Positions 26,076 through 36,616 of a stretch of 64,000 nucleotides of DNA are shown piece after piece. Position 1 is the first letter of the stretch. Every line of letters starts with the position of its first letter. The DNA lies in the NCBI GenBank assembly GCA_963662155.1, contig OY759268.1, positions 55,018,957 to 55,082,956 on the forward strand, written 5' to 3'. The notes beneath the pieces are model-generated. The model made no database searches. It was not told the DNA's origin and saw nothing but the letters and a program-made list of their open reading frames with translations. This DNA is from Lamellibrachia columna (lineage: Eukaryota > Annelida > Polychaeta > Sabellida > Siboglinidae). The translations under genes and the position numbers were made by a program.

Positions 26076-26480
26076 ATGATGACATCATCACCCATGGGTC
26101 TAGTAGTGGACAGATCCTCGTCAATGTCCGTCCATGTGTCCAATGATGACATCATCACTCATGGGTATGGCAGTGGACAGATCCTCGTCAATGTCCGTCC
26201 ATGTGTTCAATGATGACATTATCACCCATGGGTCTGGCAATGGACAGATCCTCGTCAATGTCCGTCCATGTGTCCAATGATGACATCATCACCCATGGGT
26301 CTGGCAGTGGACAGATCCTCGTCAATGTCCGTCCATGTGTCCAATGATGACATCATCACCCATGGATCTGGCAGTGGACAGATCCTCGTCAATGTCCGTC
26401 CATGTCAATGATGACATCATCACCCATGGGTCTGGCAGTGGACAGATCCTCGTCAGTGTCCGTCCACATGTCCAATGCTG
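26076..26480. repeat. 67-bp minisatellite, 6 copies
   Basis: The unit contains ATGATGACATCATCACCCAT, GGCAGTGGACAGATCC and TCGTCAATGTCCGTCC. Six copies occur, one shortened by about 5 bp at 26400. The palindrome TGATGACATCA in each unit resembles a CRE/ATF half-site pair, but this may be chance. Confidence 0.93.
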
Positions 26481-26559
26481 CTGTGGGACTGGAATGTCTT
26501 CTGACACAACCTCATGGCCGGCTGTTTGTGAGGTCCCAATTTTCCCCAACAATTCCTGA

Positions 26560-27330
26560 TCGACAGCGGTTATACATGTTCTGATGCCTGGCTGAGAAGA
26601 TGGATCACATCCAGCAATTAAATCGTCTTTGTTCCGTATGATGCAGGCGTTCGATGAGATTTCTTCATAGACGGAACGATCGATGTTTAGGTAACACCAT
26701 ACTAAGGCAGGCCGTGGACGACATTGTGACTCCGAGGGAAAGTGCCTTATGCTTGTATGTTGATTACAGATCTATGTTCGACAGCCGACCGACTACATGC
26801 GCGTGTCACTGATGGAGCACTAGCTCCCAGAGACACTCGTCAACGTCATCGTGTCAGTGTACGGTCAGGCCAAGGTCATCGTGTGGATGTATTGGAATAT
26901 TGCAGGTCGACTGTTTGATATTTATCTGCCCGCTAAATTATGTGTTCGCTCGTTGCACCGACCCTAGCGACGTCATCACACTCTCTGCGGCATTCGCCTC
27001 AAACACCTTGGTTAGGCAGATGACATATGGCAGCAGAGCAGGGACGCTAGAGCGGCAACTGGTCGACTCGCACGGCTGGACCAACGCAGCAAGCTCTCGG
27101 ACCTGGACATTAGTGATGTTAAGACAAAGAGTACAATATTTAAGTGAGATGTAACGGTGTCTGACACCACAGTGGCGTTACTGACATGCGTTTTGTATAT
27201 GCGTGCACCATATGTGGACCAACGTTTCTTACCGACATGGGCCGCAAAATCCACGAAAACAGAGCTGACTTACGCACATGACATCAAGTGCCACAAGACA
27301 AGCATAGAAAAGCAGCTGCCCTACTAGAGC
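26560..27330 (+). mobile_element. LINE family A, degenerate RT 3' half (copy 1)
   Basis: This is a remnant of a non-LTR retrotransposon with many stops and frameshifts. It aligns by eye with 29840-30840: both contain GCCTGGCTG(A/G)GAAGATGG, GTCAACGTCATC(G/A)TGTCAGTG and GGTCAGGCCAA. Translated pieces include FCVRSLHRP-type sequence after the RT core. Near the 3' end a CxxCG...H-type zinc-finger remnant is visible (ACTICG, then FLTDMGRKIHE), as in the C-terminus of several LINE clades. No intact RT motif block remains. Confidence 0.65.
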
Positions 27331-27367
27331 TATTTGAACTACTTGCTACGTCGGTGGAAAACATTTA

Positions 27368-27860
27368 CTCGTTTGTGTAATAGGGTAGATAGAGGAGGTC
27401 GAGTGGCGATTGTGTAATAGGGTAGATAGAGGAGGTCGAGTGGCGATGGTGTAATAGGGTAGATAGAGGAGGTCGAGTGGCGATTGCGTAATAGGGTAGA
27501 TAGAGGAGGTCGAGTGACGATGGTGTAATAGGATAGATAGAGGAGGTCGAGTGGCGATGGTGTAATAGGGTAGATAGAGGAGGTCGAGTGATCATTGTGT
27601 AATAGGGTAGATAGAGGAGGTCGAGTGGCGATGGTGTAATAGGGTAGATAGAGGAGGTCGAGTGGCGATGGTGTAATAGGGTAGATAGAGGAGGTCGAGT
27701 GGCGATGGGGTAATAGGTTAGATAGAGGAGGTCGAGTGGCGATGGTGTAATAGGGTAGATAAAGGAGGTTGAGTGGCGATGGTGTAATAGGGTAGGTATA
27801 GGAGGTCGAGTGGCGATGGTGTAATAAGGTAGATAGAGGAGGTCGAGTGGCGATGGTGTA
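27368..27860. repeat. 37-bp minisatellite, 13 copies
   Basis: The unit is GTAATAGGGTAGATAGAGGA followed by GGTCGAGTGGCGATGGT. It starts immediately after the LINE-A remnant. The long minus-strand frames (Pro/Thr/Leu-rich) are repeat artefacts: three frames shift through the same peptide because 37 is not a multiple of three. Confidence 0.95.
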
Positions 27861-29185
27861 CAACACGTTCAAGGCAATGACGCACATTTGGAGAGATGAG
27901 CGGCTCTCGTACATGCATCGTCCTCTGCTCTAGGGAATGATTCCATCCCAGCCATTCTGATTCTACTAAAAGGTTGATTCTATTACCCCGGATTCAGTTC
28001 AGCGGAGTCCACTGAAGCGATTATTGGTCTTAGTTGGATAAGGAAACACAATAAATCAATTGATCCAAAAGGAAATAAAAAAGTTATTGACTGGTATTGA
28101 GAACAATTCCATTAACAAAACGACCTGAGTAATTACTAGTTTGATGGGATTTATCTTATCAAACCAGACTCATTCGATTTTAGAAACTGATTGTCTGGGA
28201 CGATAAGATGCCTGCCATTTCACAGCCTGCCTGTGTTTCGTGAATTCATGGCACTGTATGATATAATACAGAGCAATCAATCACAGATATTCCTTTTAAA
28301 GTATATTTTCTTCCCACTTAAAGTATGTTCAATCATCAAAATGTGTGTGTGACCAGTGTAAGTCAAACATATATGATATTTCATGTAGTTGGTGAACTAG
28401 CTGATGTTTATTTTACGTTTACTTTGTGTCTGACGCATGGAATGTATTGTTATTAGACTGATGTGATGTTTGTTAAAACAGCATTAAGAAACATTCACCA
28501 AGCCCGGCTTAAACCCAACATATTATTATATTATTTCTACCCTGTAGGCGCAATACAATATTAAGTTAAGTTTCTGCGCTGTTGTCTAAATAATATAATA
28601 CTTACAATTTTAATGTCATGCTGCTTTCCTTTAAACTGTTCTGTAGGAAATATATGTTACATTCGCTTCTTTCTAGTGTAAAAGTGGGGAATACAAGTGG
28701 TGAAATCGTAGTGCTAGATTTTAATCGAGTTCTCAACAGGGAATAAAAGAGCGGTTCCCAATCGACCATATTTCGTGAAAACATGCTTTTCTCACCCTCT
28801 CTTGAAACCCCAGGCTGTCCACAATGAACACTTGCCCCACCCTCTCTTGAAACCCCAGGCTGTCCACAACAAACACTTTAAATACCAGATGATCTTATAA
28901 CTATGCCAAGTAAAAAAACATATATTCAGTCTAGCAACACAATTGTTAATTAAGTTACATATCATTTGACGTCTATTTGTTGGCCATGCCAGTACTGCAA
29001 TCTCAACATTTCACTAGTACTGTTCTAGCACCGTTTTGTCATTTGTATCACAATATGCCTGGTTGTATTGGCAAATACACAACTGTATGAGTAGGGATTA
29101 TCTAAACAGTGCGAAACGAACATTGTATTGACCAGGCTTTCTGGGTGAAAGTTAGCATAATAAATAACACATGCATTTGTTTTAG
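27861..29185. other. Mostly unique DNA; small duplication at 28792-28876
   Basis: A two-copy direct repeat of about 54 bp (CACCCTCTCTTGAAACCCCA, then GGCTGTCCACAA) lies at 28792-28876. The words ATCCCAGCCATTCTGATTCT at 27945 recur in similar form near 26007, suggesting a shared repeat fragment. The rest is AT-rich. It may be the intron upstream of exon A, but no exon is evident. Confidence 0.4.
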
Positions 29186-29278
29186 TGGCACTCCAAATGA
29201 ATTACGCCCGTATTCAAGAGCAAGACAATCCATCGGATGTCCATGACCTGGGTCAGCAGCTACAAGATACTAAGACAG
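29186..29278 (+). CDS. Exon A (first copy), phase 1-1, hydrophilic segment
   Basis: The acceptor is TTTGTTTTAG at 29176-29185 and the donor is ACAG|GTATGC. It is 93 nt long, with a 2-nt entry, 30 codons and a 1-nt exit, so phase 1 at both ends. The peptide is hydrophilic and begins ALQMNYARIQEQD, ending DVHDLGQQLQDTKT. It is recognised as an exon because the 3' end of exon A'' at 52107-52175 shows the same layout (TAGCACT start, DVH/EVH core, ACAG|GTATG donor), and the downstream introns also resemble each other (CAGCTGGT words about 60-75 bp after the donor). Protein family not recognised. It could be the juxtamembrane or ectodomain part of a membrane protein, because exons B and TM follow in the same phase. 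Confidence 0.55.
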
Positions 29279-29839
29279 GTATGCTGTGCATAGTGCAGTG
29301 TCACTCGCTAGGCAGGCATTATATAGAGAAGTAGACCACACACAGCTGGTAGGGATTGGTTGACTGAAAAAGAGAGCCATGCATATGATTCAGTACATGA
29401 ATAGGGTGACTCATCTGGAGTTGAGTCTTTCAAGGTTAGTATCTTGAGAGAAGTAGGTTAAGCCAAGTTATTACTTTCAACAGATACATTTGTGACATCT
29501 GCAAATAACATAATGCTACCTTTATTTGTAACGTTTACGTAAATAAGACAGAGCCCCGGGACACACTGCAACTAATTGTTTTTAATACATGTTCACCATT
29601 GACCGCCGCGAGCTGATGTGTGTCAGACATATAGCTTTTTATTAATTTCAATGTGATGCCTGTTACATCATTGTTTTTCAGCTTTTTCGAGCAGAGTGTC
29701 AAACGTTTTTATTAAATCTAAACACATACAATTTACCTAGTTCCCAGCCCGTAAAATAAATCATGTGGTAATTGGGTATTGCGTGAACTGTCGATTTTAA
29801 AAGTGGAAAGTCATGTAACCAGCAGAAGAACAAGAACCG

Positions 29840-30840
29840 CCGATACACCCTCCCAGGCCTGGCTGGGAAGATGGATCGCGTCCAGCAATGAACTCTTCTC
29901 TGTCCTATTTGATGCAGTAGCTTGATGAGATTCCTTCAAAAAACATATCAACACATGTGGCGCTGAAAATGCACGGTGACCCCGCGTATGATGTGGTGGT
30001 TGTAAAACCAACATTATGTTGAGGGGGTGTCACAAAGTAGTTCCTGAGTTTTGTGGGAATTAGTTAAAATGGTGCCGCCACCTGTTGGATAGTGGCAAGA
30101 GACACAGTGAAACCGAGCGCCCATAAATTGCCGCAATACGCAATCTCAATAAGTGATCTCAGGTCACACTTGTTAGATAAAATGGCCCAGAAGTGACCTC
30201 TTCAACTTCCGCATCATCAGCCTGCTCAGTCACGCCTACACTTCTTGTCCATCATCATCCTCAAGATAGTAAATATGACCCATACATACACATCGCGGAC
30301 AATCAAACCGGATTCAGGGAAGGAAAGAGGTGCCATGGAAAATGCTGTATGTATGTACACTGATTACAGGGCTGCATTCAACAGCCTCAGCCACGACTAC
30401 ATGTCACTAATAGAGCACTCACTCCCAGAGAAACTCGTCAACGTCATCATGTCAGTGTATGGTCAGGCCAAAGTCGTCGTGGAATATTGCAGAGCGACTG
30501 TTGATTCCCCTTATATTTATCTATGAGCTAGATTCTGTGTTCGTTGCACCGAGCCTGACGACAGCATCACACTGGTTATGTAGATGACATCAGTCAGCTG
30601 ACCACGGACGCCAGAGCAACAGCTGATCGACTCACGCAGCTGGACCAACACAGCATGGAAATCAGTGTCGTCAAGACAAAGAGTACAACGTCTAAGTGAA
30701 ATGTAGAGGTGTCTGCCACCACCGAGGGGGACGTCACACACATGCGTTTTGCATATGCATGCACCAGATGTGGGCGAACGACAAAATACATGAAACAAGT
30801 GCTGGCTTATGCACATGCGACCTGCGACGGATCAGCGTCA
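29840..30840 (+). mobile_element. LINE family A, degenerate RT (copy 2)
   Basis: A broken reverse transcriptase is readable in pieces: an NFRIISLLSHAY-type block at about 30208, then DNQTGFREGKRGAMENAV shifted over frames at 30298-30340, YTDYRAAFNSLSHDY at about 30355-30400 (the RT 'DYxxAFDS' aspartate block), and EKLVNVIMSVYGQAKVVVEY at 30430-30490. Further on come a DDISQLTTDARATADRL-type block at about 30590 and a C..CGR zinc-finger remnant at about 30750-30780. At least three frameshifts or stops separate these. The segment is homologous to 26560-27330. It lies in the intron between exons A and B. Confidence 0.75.
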
Positions 30841-31101
30841 GTCGGCTAATGTATCCACACTTCCGACTGAAATCGATGTGAGCTGGTGTTTGTCGGGGGT
30901 CGTCGAAAGTGTTCACGCAGTGTTAAAAAACTGAGCCCGATTATCGGGCTCAGTCTGTCTGAGTCTGGTTGAGTCTGATCAGAGCTGCCAATGTATCCAC
31001 CTCAGTCAGTGGTAGTTGTTCCTGATTATTGGGCTCAGTCTGTCTCAGTCTGGTCGAGTCTGGTCAGAGTTGTCAGTGTATCCACCTCAGTCGGCGACCA
31101 C
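30836..31101 (+). repeat. Arm 1 of a long inverted repeat (pairs with 39953-40386)
   Basis: The sequence from TCAGTCGGCTAATGTATCC through GGTCGTCGAAAGTGTTCACG to GCCCGATTATCGGGCTCAG reappears as reverse complement at 40262-40375. After it come two units of about 107 bp (TATCCACCTCAGTC... CTGATTATTGGGCTCAG), also present inverted in about four copies at 39953-40270. The arms enclose exons B and TM. The internal palindrome GAGCCCGATTATCGGGCTC could form a small hairpin. Confidence 0.85.
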
Positions 31102-31128
31102 GTAATCTGATAATTGTTTGTTTTTCAG

Positions 31129-31200
31129 GATTCATGAAACTACTCACTGTTTTTGCGGCACTGATCCCTACGGTTGTTTCAGTCTTTCTTGAATCCAGAG
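31129..31200 (+). CDS. Exon B (first copy), phase 1-1, hydrophobic segment
   Basis: The acceptor TTGTTTGTTTTTCAG is strong and the donor AG|GTAAGATGG is consensus. It is 72 nt (24 codons), phase 1 at both ends. The peptide FMKLLTVFAALIPTVVSVFL is almost entirely hydrophobic, followed by ESR, and is long enough for a membrane helix. Exon B' at 41308-41400 has identical splice borders (TAATCTGATAATTG...CAG and GTAAGATGGCTCACC) but a very different coding sequence. Family not recognised. I infer it belongs to the same gene as exons A and TM because the phases match. Confidence 0.6.
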
Positions 31201-31606
31201 GTAAGATGGCTCACCTTTTTATTAGATTTTATTAGATTTACTTTTTTAGACGAGTATATGGACTTGGCAAAATTTTAAATACTTGTACTTGTACTTAAGT
31301 ACATTGTCCACGTACTTGACAATCCCTGGGTCACTATGTGTACATCCATCATGACTACATGAAATACAGCAACATACAAAGATATTTTATCAATGCACTT
31401 TAAAGTCATTAGGATATGTTTGTGGATCAGCTCAGTGTCGCCCGTTACTGATGATACCAACAATGTTAATGTTTGAGGGGAATAGACAGAGGTCTGCAAA
31501 CACAAACATGACACAACTGTTGCAAAACACCTGTCGTGGGATACCGAGGGATCCATGGTCGCCTACACCTGCAACATACACTGCACATGATGATGATGAT
31601 GATAAT

Positions 31607-33090
31607 TGCAATAGTATTCAACTTGTCATTAAAAGAGGGAGTTGTTCCGTTTGAATGGAAAGAAGCAAACATCATACCATTATTTAAAAAGGTTTCGAAA
31701 AATAAGTCAGAGAATTACAGCCCAGTGAGTTTAACGTCAGTGATTTGTAAATTATTAGAAAGGTTAATTAAAGACCATATGGTGGACTTCCTCGTTAAGC
31801 ATAAATTATTAAATTCGTCTCAACATGGATTCCTTAAAGCGAGGTCATGCTTAACAAATATGTTATGTTTTTTGGAAGAAATCACTAAGTGGATAGACGT
31901 GGGATCGCCAGTAGATATTATCTACTTAGATTTTCAGAAAGCTTTTGACAAAGTGCCACATCAAAGATTACTACTTAAATTAAAAGCCCATGGTATCGGG
32001 GATAGCATAACTGACTGGATAGAACAATGGCTGACTGACAGAAGACAACGAGTTGTAGTAGATGGAGAAGTTTCAAATTGGAAATCGGTTTTGAGTGGTG
32101 TACCTCAAGGATCAGTATTAGGACCTATATTATTCTTAATATATATCAATGACTTGGACGACACTATAACAAGTAACGTACTGAAATTTGCGGATGACAC
32201 AAAACTGTTTAGAAAGGTTAATACTGATGGTGATAAACAACATTTACAAAACGATCTAGACAGATTAGTGAAATGGTCTGAGAAATGGCAGATGTTGTTC
32301 AATTTTGGGAAATGTAAATGCCTACATACAGGACATGGGAACTTGAATGTAAACTATAAAATGGGAGATACTGTTCTGGATACTACTGTAAAAGAAAAGG
32401 ACTTAGGAGTTACAATAAGCGCTGATATGAAAGTTTCAGAGCAGTGTGGTATTGCAGCTTCAAAGGGTAATCAAATTCTTGGATTGATTAGAAGAAACAT
32501 AACATACAAGGGAAAAAAGTTAATTATACCTCTTTATAAAGCAATAGTTAGACCTCATTTAGAATACTGTATACAAGCATGGAGACCATATCGTAAGAAG
32601 GATATAGATACGCTTGAACGCATACAAAGGAGAGCAACTAAAATGATTCCAGAACTGAGAGACCTTAGTTATGAAGAACGCCTGAAAGAATGTGGTTTAA
32701 CAACTCTAGAGACAAGGAGGTTAAGAGGAGATCAGATTGAAGTTTTTAAGATATTGAATGGTAATGAAAATATTTATAGAAATATGTTTTTCTCACTCAA
32801 GAAGGATAGCAGAACTAGAGGACATGAGGTAAAATTAGTAAAGGATCAATGTAGATTGGACATCAGGAAGCACTCTTTCTCACAGAGGTCAATAAATGAA
32901 TGGAACAAATTGTCTACAGATTGTGTAACTGCTAGCAGCGTGAATATGTTTAAAAACAAGGTTGACACATATCTCAGGAGGGCGGGTTATAAATATATGA
33001 ACATTGTTGGACTCTCGATAAGCCAATGGCTTCCTTGTCCACTTGCCATCTGGGCCTTTTGCTTGGATGGCAAATCTTGTTAAATCTTGT
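31607..33090 (+). mobile_element. LINE family B (CR1/Jockey-like), 5'-truncated, uninterrupted RT ORF
   Basis: This is a 5'-truncated non-LTR retrotransposon, 1484 bp. Its reading frame is open from the truncation point to TAA at about 33080, roughly 490 codons. RT landmarks in order: NYSPVSLTSV, the QHGFLKARSCLTN block, YLDFQKAFDKVPHQRL (first catalytic Asp), GVPQGSVLGPILF, FADDTKLF at 32187-32198 (catalytic FADD), and LGVTISADM. After these come the thumb/C-terminal IQRRATKMIPELRDLSYEERL and WNKLSTDCVTASSVNMFKN blocks. The 3' end is a 10-bp tandem (AAATCTTGTT twice), like the short repeat tails of CR1-type LINEs, not poly(A). The paralogous site at 42823 is empty, giving exact borders and a 4-bp duplicated TAAT. 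No stops inside, so it is relatively young. The endonuclease/ORF1 part is missing, so it is not autonomous. Confidence 0.92.
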
Positions 33091-33314
33091 TAATGACATG
33101 GTGATGATATGACGATGGCATGATGATGACGAAGACTATTATAATGTTATGATGATGGTATGATGATGATATGAAGATGATGATTCCAGTTTTGCGCTTG
33201 TAAAGGTGTTAAATCTTTGTCGTAAATAACGAGCATCTTCAGACACTTCGAAAACAGTTATAATGATAATGATTTATTGTCTCCATAATAAAATTCATAT
33301 ACACACTATACATA

Positions 33315-33315
33315 G

Positions 33316-33343
<28 letters not shown>
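33315..33343. repeat. (TA)n microsatellite
   Basis: About 14 TA units. The paralogous site near 43050 has only about 4 units, so the tract is length-variable between the two duplication copies. Confidence 0.9.
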
Positions 33344-33346
<3 letters not shown>

Positions 33347-33567
33347 GAAGACAATGAAATAGAAGCAGTATAGCTTATAATTCCTTGTTTAAATAATTCA
33401 TTAATACAGATTGCATCATGCAGTAGTGCAGAACTGTTAGAACAAGTGCAGTGTAACAAGATTGAAATACAATAGGACATCTCCATATGTATCACATTTG
33501 ATGATGTACATCATTCACAAGTTGACATTTCTACTACAAGTTTACCACAGTATAACTTGATGAGTTG

Positions 33568-33613
33568 TTATATATATATATATATATCTATATATATATC
33601 TATATATATATAG
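33568..33613. repeat. (TA)n microsatellite with TC interruptions
   Basis: TA tract interrupted by two CTATATATATATC-like words. The paralogue at 43283-43335 is a pure TA tract. Confidence 0.9.
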
Positions 33614-33927
33614 TTAAATATAATTTGACTGCTGACAACGTCACATGACCACTACTGTGTAGTGCAACAAATTAACAACGAGGTTATTATGCAACATATT
33701 ATTCACAATATAAACTGTTCACAGTAAGTGCATATACTAACTGTAATGCAACTATTACCATCTATTAGAGTTCAACATTCGTACATTCATTAATAATAAG
33801 TGATTTGACACTATTTTTAAACGTTTGAAGCGAAGTACAATCTTCAAGATTATTATTTATCACTTTAGTATTCCAACATTTGGAACCAGTATTTAAGCCA
33901 ATGTCTGTTGACTGATTTTTGTACAAC

Positions 33928-34205
33928 AATGTTACTGACTGCCCACTGGACAGACCTGGCAGGGATTAAATGATAACAGTGATGGGTATTCACACTGATG
34001 TTACTGACTGCCCACTGGATATATCTGGCAGGGATTAAATGATGACAGTTATTGGTGTTCACACTGATGTTACTGACTGCCCACTGGACATACCTGGCAG
34101 GGATTAGATGATGACAACTATTGGTGTTCGCACTGATGTTACCGACTGCCCACTGGACAGATCTGGCAAGGATTAGATGATGACTGCGATTGGTGTTCAC
34201 ATTGA
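33928..34205 (-). repeat. 69-bp minisatellite inside LINE C (4 copies)
   Basis: The unit is 69 bp (GATGTTACTGACTGCCCACT, GGCAGGGATTA...). On the minus strand it is exactly 23 codons and reads HHLIPARYVQWAVSNISVNT with variants, in frame with neighbouring LINE-derived sequence. Copy 2 of the duplication has three units (43650-43865). Confidence 0.92.
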
Positions 34206-35954
34206 TGTTGCAGACTGCCTAATGCCTACGATATATTTTTAACAGTTTCCTGTCACATGTTATGGCTATGTGGAGATATGTTTAAAGTAATCATGTCATT
34301 GAATATTTCTGGTAACATACCCCTGTTGTGTTTACTTGATAAATGTTCATAATTTGTTGTTTTATAAATAAAGGCTGAGTGTGATTTCTTAAATCTACTT
34401 GACTAATTATACGTACTGATATTTTCTGTACTACATGAATTTAATTTTTTTTCGGGGCTCTTCCCTATGCTATATTATAATGAGTGATGTATGGGTAAAT
34501 AAAGTATACTATAAGTTTGTCATAGTTTTCTTGGTCAGCTTGTTTTTTACTTTATTAATGACCCCAATACTCTTTAATATTTTGTTACATATATATTTTA
34601 TATGTTAACTTTTTTTAAATTTACAATATCTGTCTTTGTCCCATGTATGTAGATTTTATTATGTCTGGTTCTTATGCTGTGAGTATTGTTAAAGGTAATG
34701 TTCTATTTTTTTCAAGTTTTCCCCATATTTGAAAAAAAAATTGTATAATCTGCAGACATAATAGGAAATGTAACTTGAGATACAACACTTACGTCATTTA
34801 TGTATAAAAGTTATGATTAATAGTAAAGGCCCCAGTATTGATCCTTGTGGTACACCACATATTATATTTTTTAGATCAGAGTTAGTCCCATAAAATGTAA
34901 CTTTTTGTTTTCTTTTAGCTAGATAATTTTGAATCCATTGGAGCACATTACCACTAATTCTGAGCTAATTGTGTTAATAAGATGTTATGGTTAAAAGTGT
35001 TTCTAAAACTAGAAATAGTCCAATTTTATGTTATTTTTTATCGATAGCGTTGGTTATTTTGTCAATTAGTATTGTTAAAGCCATGTATGTAGAATTACCT
35101 TTTAAAAATCCAAATTGAGAGTTAGACGAGCCGTTGTTTTTAGTTACATATTTGGTACATTAGTCTTTCAAAAATCTTTGAAAATACTGGCAGCACAGAG
35201 AAGGGATTGTAATTTGTTATCAGTTTAGCATCTCCATTTTTTTTAAATTGGAACCACATTGGCTATTTGGAGTTGATCTGGAACATGTCTTTTTACCAAT
35301 AATGTTCTTCAATGTTTACCTATGTATTCTAGGATCGTGTGTTGTGTCTTCATATTTCACACCACATATTCAAGAAACACCTCAAAGCAAAAACAAATGT
35401 TAATTTTCTTTTTCTTCAACTGAAAAACAAATTGCACTAAAACTACTTTTAGAAAAGTAAATCGGAATGTACATGCTGGTGTTGCGGGTCAGTATGATAA
35501 AGAATCCCCAACTGATGATTTGATAATAATGTCAATATAGCTCCATTCATTCAAGAAATACACAACGTAGTGCAACATATTCAGTTTATTTTATTGTGAA
35601 TGTGAATATACTGGAAAAATAGTAACATTGTCTCGGGGTTTTAAAATATTACAGAATCAAACTTTAGGTAGCAAATTGGTGGGAATGTTCCATCTATTGT
35701 GAACCGGATGGCGATTAATAAATGCTATGTAATTTACACGACTATGTTAATTAAACTGTTTGCACAGTGGTTCAACAGGGAATCTACCAATTTATTATAT
35801 TATTTTAGGCATGCATTTTAGGTAGGGCTTATTAAATCATATAAGTTTGTCATATATTCTAGATAGGTATTAAAACAGTGAAAAGTAATTCCATTATTAA
35901 ACTTGTATATGTCATTATACCCCAGTGGTATATTGTAACGCATATATTGTGTTA

Positions 35955-36225
35955 CAATTTGACCTGTCAACTTGCCCCACATCGGGGTAAATCATGTAAT
36001 CATGTAATTATATCATAACAGGACACCCCATTACCAACTTGCCCCACATCGGGGAAAATCATAACACTTTAGGATAACCCATTTACAACTTGCCCCACAT
36101 CAGGGTAAATCATCACACTTTAGGATACCCCATTTACAACTTGCCCCACATCAGGGTAAATCATAACACTTTAGGATACCATATTTGCTAGTTGCTCCAC
36201 ATCGGGGTAAATCATAACATTTTAG
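35955..36225. repeat. About 51-bp minisatellite, 5 copies
   Basis: AACTTGCCCCACATC(G/A)GGGT then AAATCATAACACTTTAGGAT, five diverged copies. The same array is at 45622-45890. Confidence 0.9.
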
Positions 36226-36616
36226 GAGACTCTTCATTTATGCACTTCCCTAGTGAGTTTCCTAATAAAGAGTCATTATGACATTTCAAATTCACATATT
36301 CCAAGCTACTAATATTAAGGTCCACTGTAACGTCCAGTTCCAGTCTTCGCACTGTGCATCATCTACGATGTGTCCAGTTACACTATTAAAACACTGGTAA
36401 TTGTGGGGAAAATCAAGCGTCTTGTTCTCTCATATTCTTCATGTCCATATTAGAATAAACCAGTTTTAGTATGTTTTTAATATGTTCATATCGCATAAGA
36501 AAGATATTAATATAATATGGCGTATGATAGACTAATTAAATAAAAACAGTGTATTTAATATATAAATATCACTATTGCTTGAACATAATATTTTTTTTAG
36601 TGATATTAAAATATAA

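Larger units (their letters stand above)
33270..35420 (-). mobile_element. LINE family C remnant, minus strand (copy 1)
   Basis: Read on the minus strand from about 35420 down, blocks are: PMWFQFKKNGDAKLITNYNP near 35230 (the 'NYRPISLL' entry block), LPVFSKIFERLMYQ, a QFGF-like block with stops, QWIQNYLAKRKQKVTFYG at about 34900, CGVPQGSILGP at 34826-34858, and a decayed ADD box (MSADYTIFF) near 34750. C-terminal HTQPLFIKQ-like and WNTKVINNNLEDCTSLQTFK (33770-33880) blocks end at a stop near 33760. Many stops and frameshifts are present. A 69-bp repeat interrupts its C-terminal region. The 3' UTR contains two (TA)n tracts. It is present in both duplication copies, so it inserted before duplication. 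Confidence 0.75.

Noticed and set aside
27339..27918. 191-codon minus-strand Pro/Leu/Thr-rich frame
   Set aside because: The 37-bp array read in three rotating frames; no non-repeat coding sequence.
30040..30130. Mariner-like transposon end (CACAAAGTAGTTCCTGAG region)
   Set aside because: No matching inverted end or TA target duplication could be found, and the surrounding sequence is LINE-A debris.
31275..31556. Identical 93-codon minus-strand frames here and at 42494-42775, suggesting a conserved protein
   Set aside because: Conservation is explained by the segmental duplication, not by coding constraint; no domain and no ATG.
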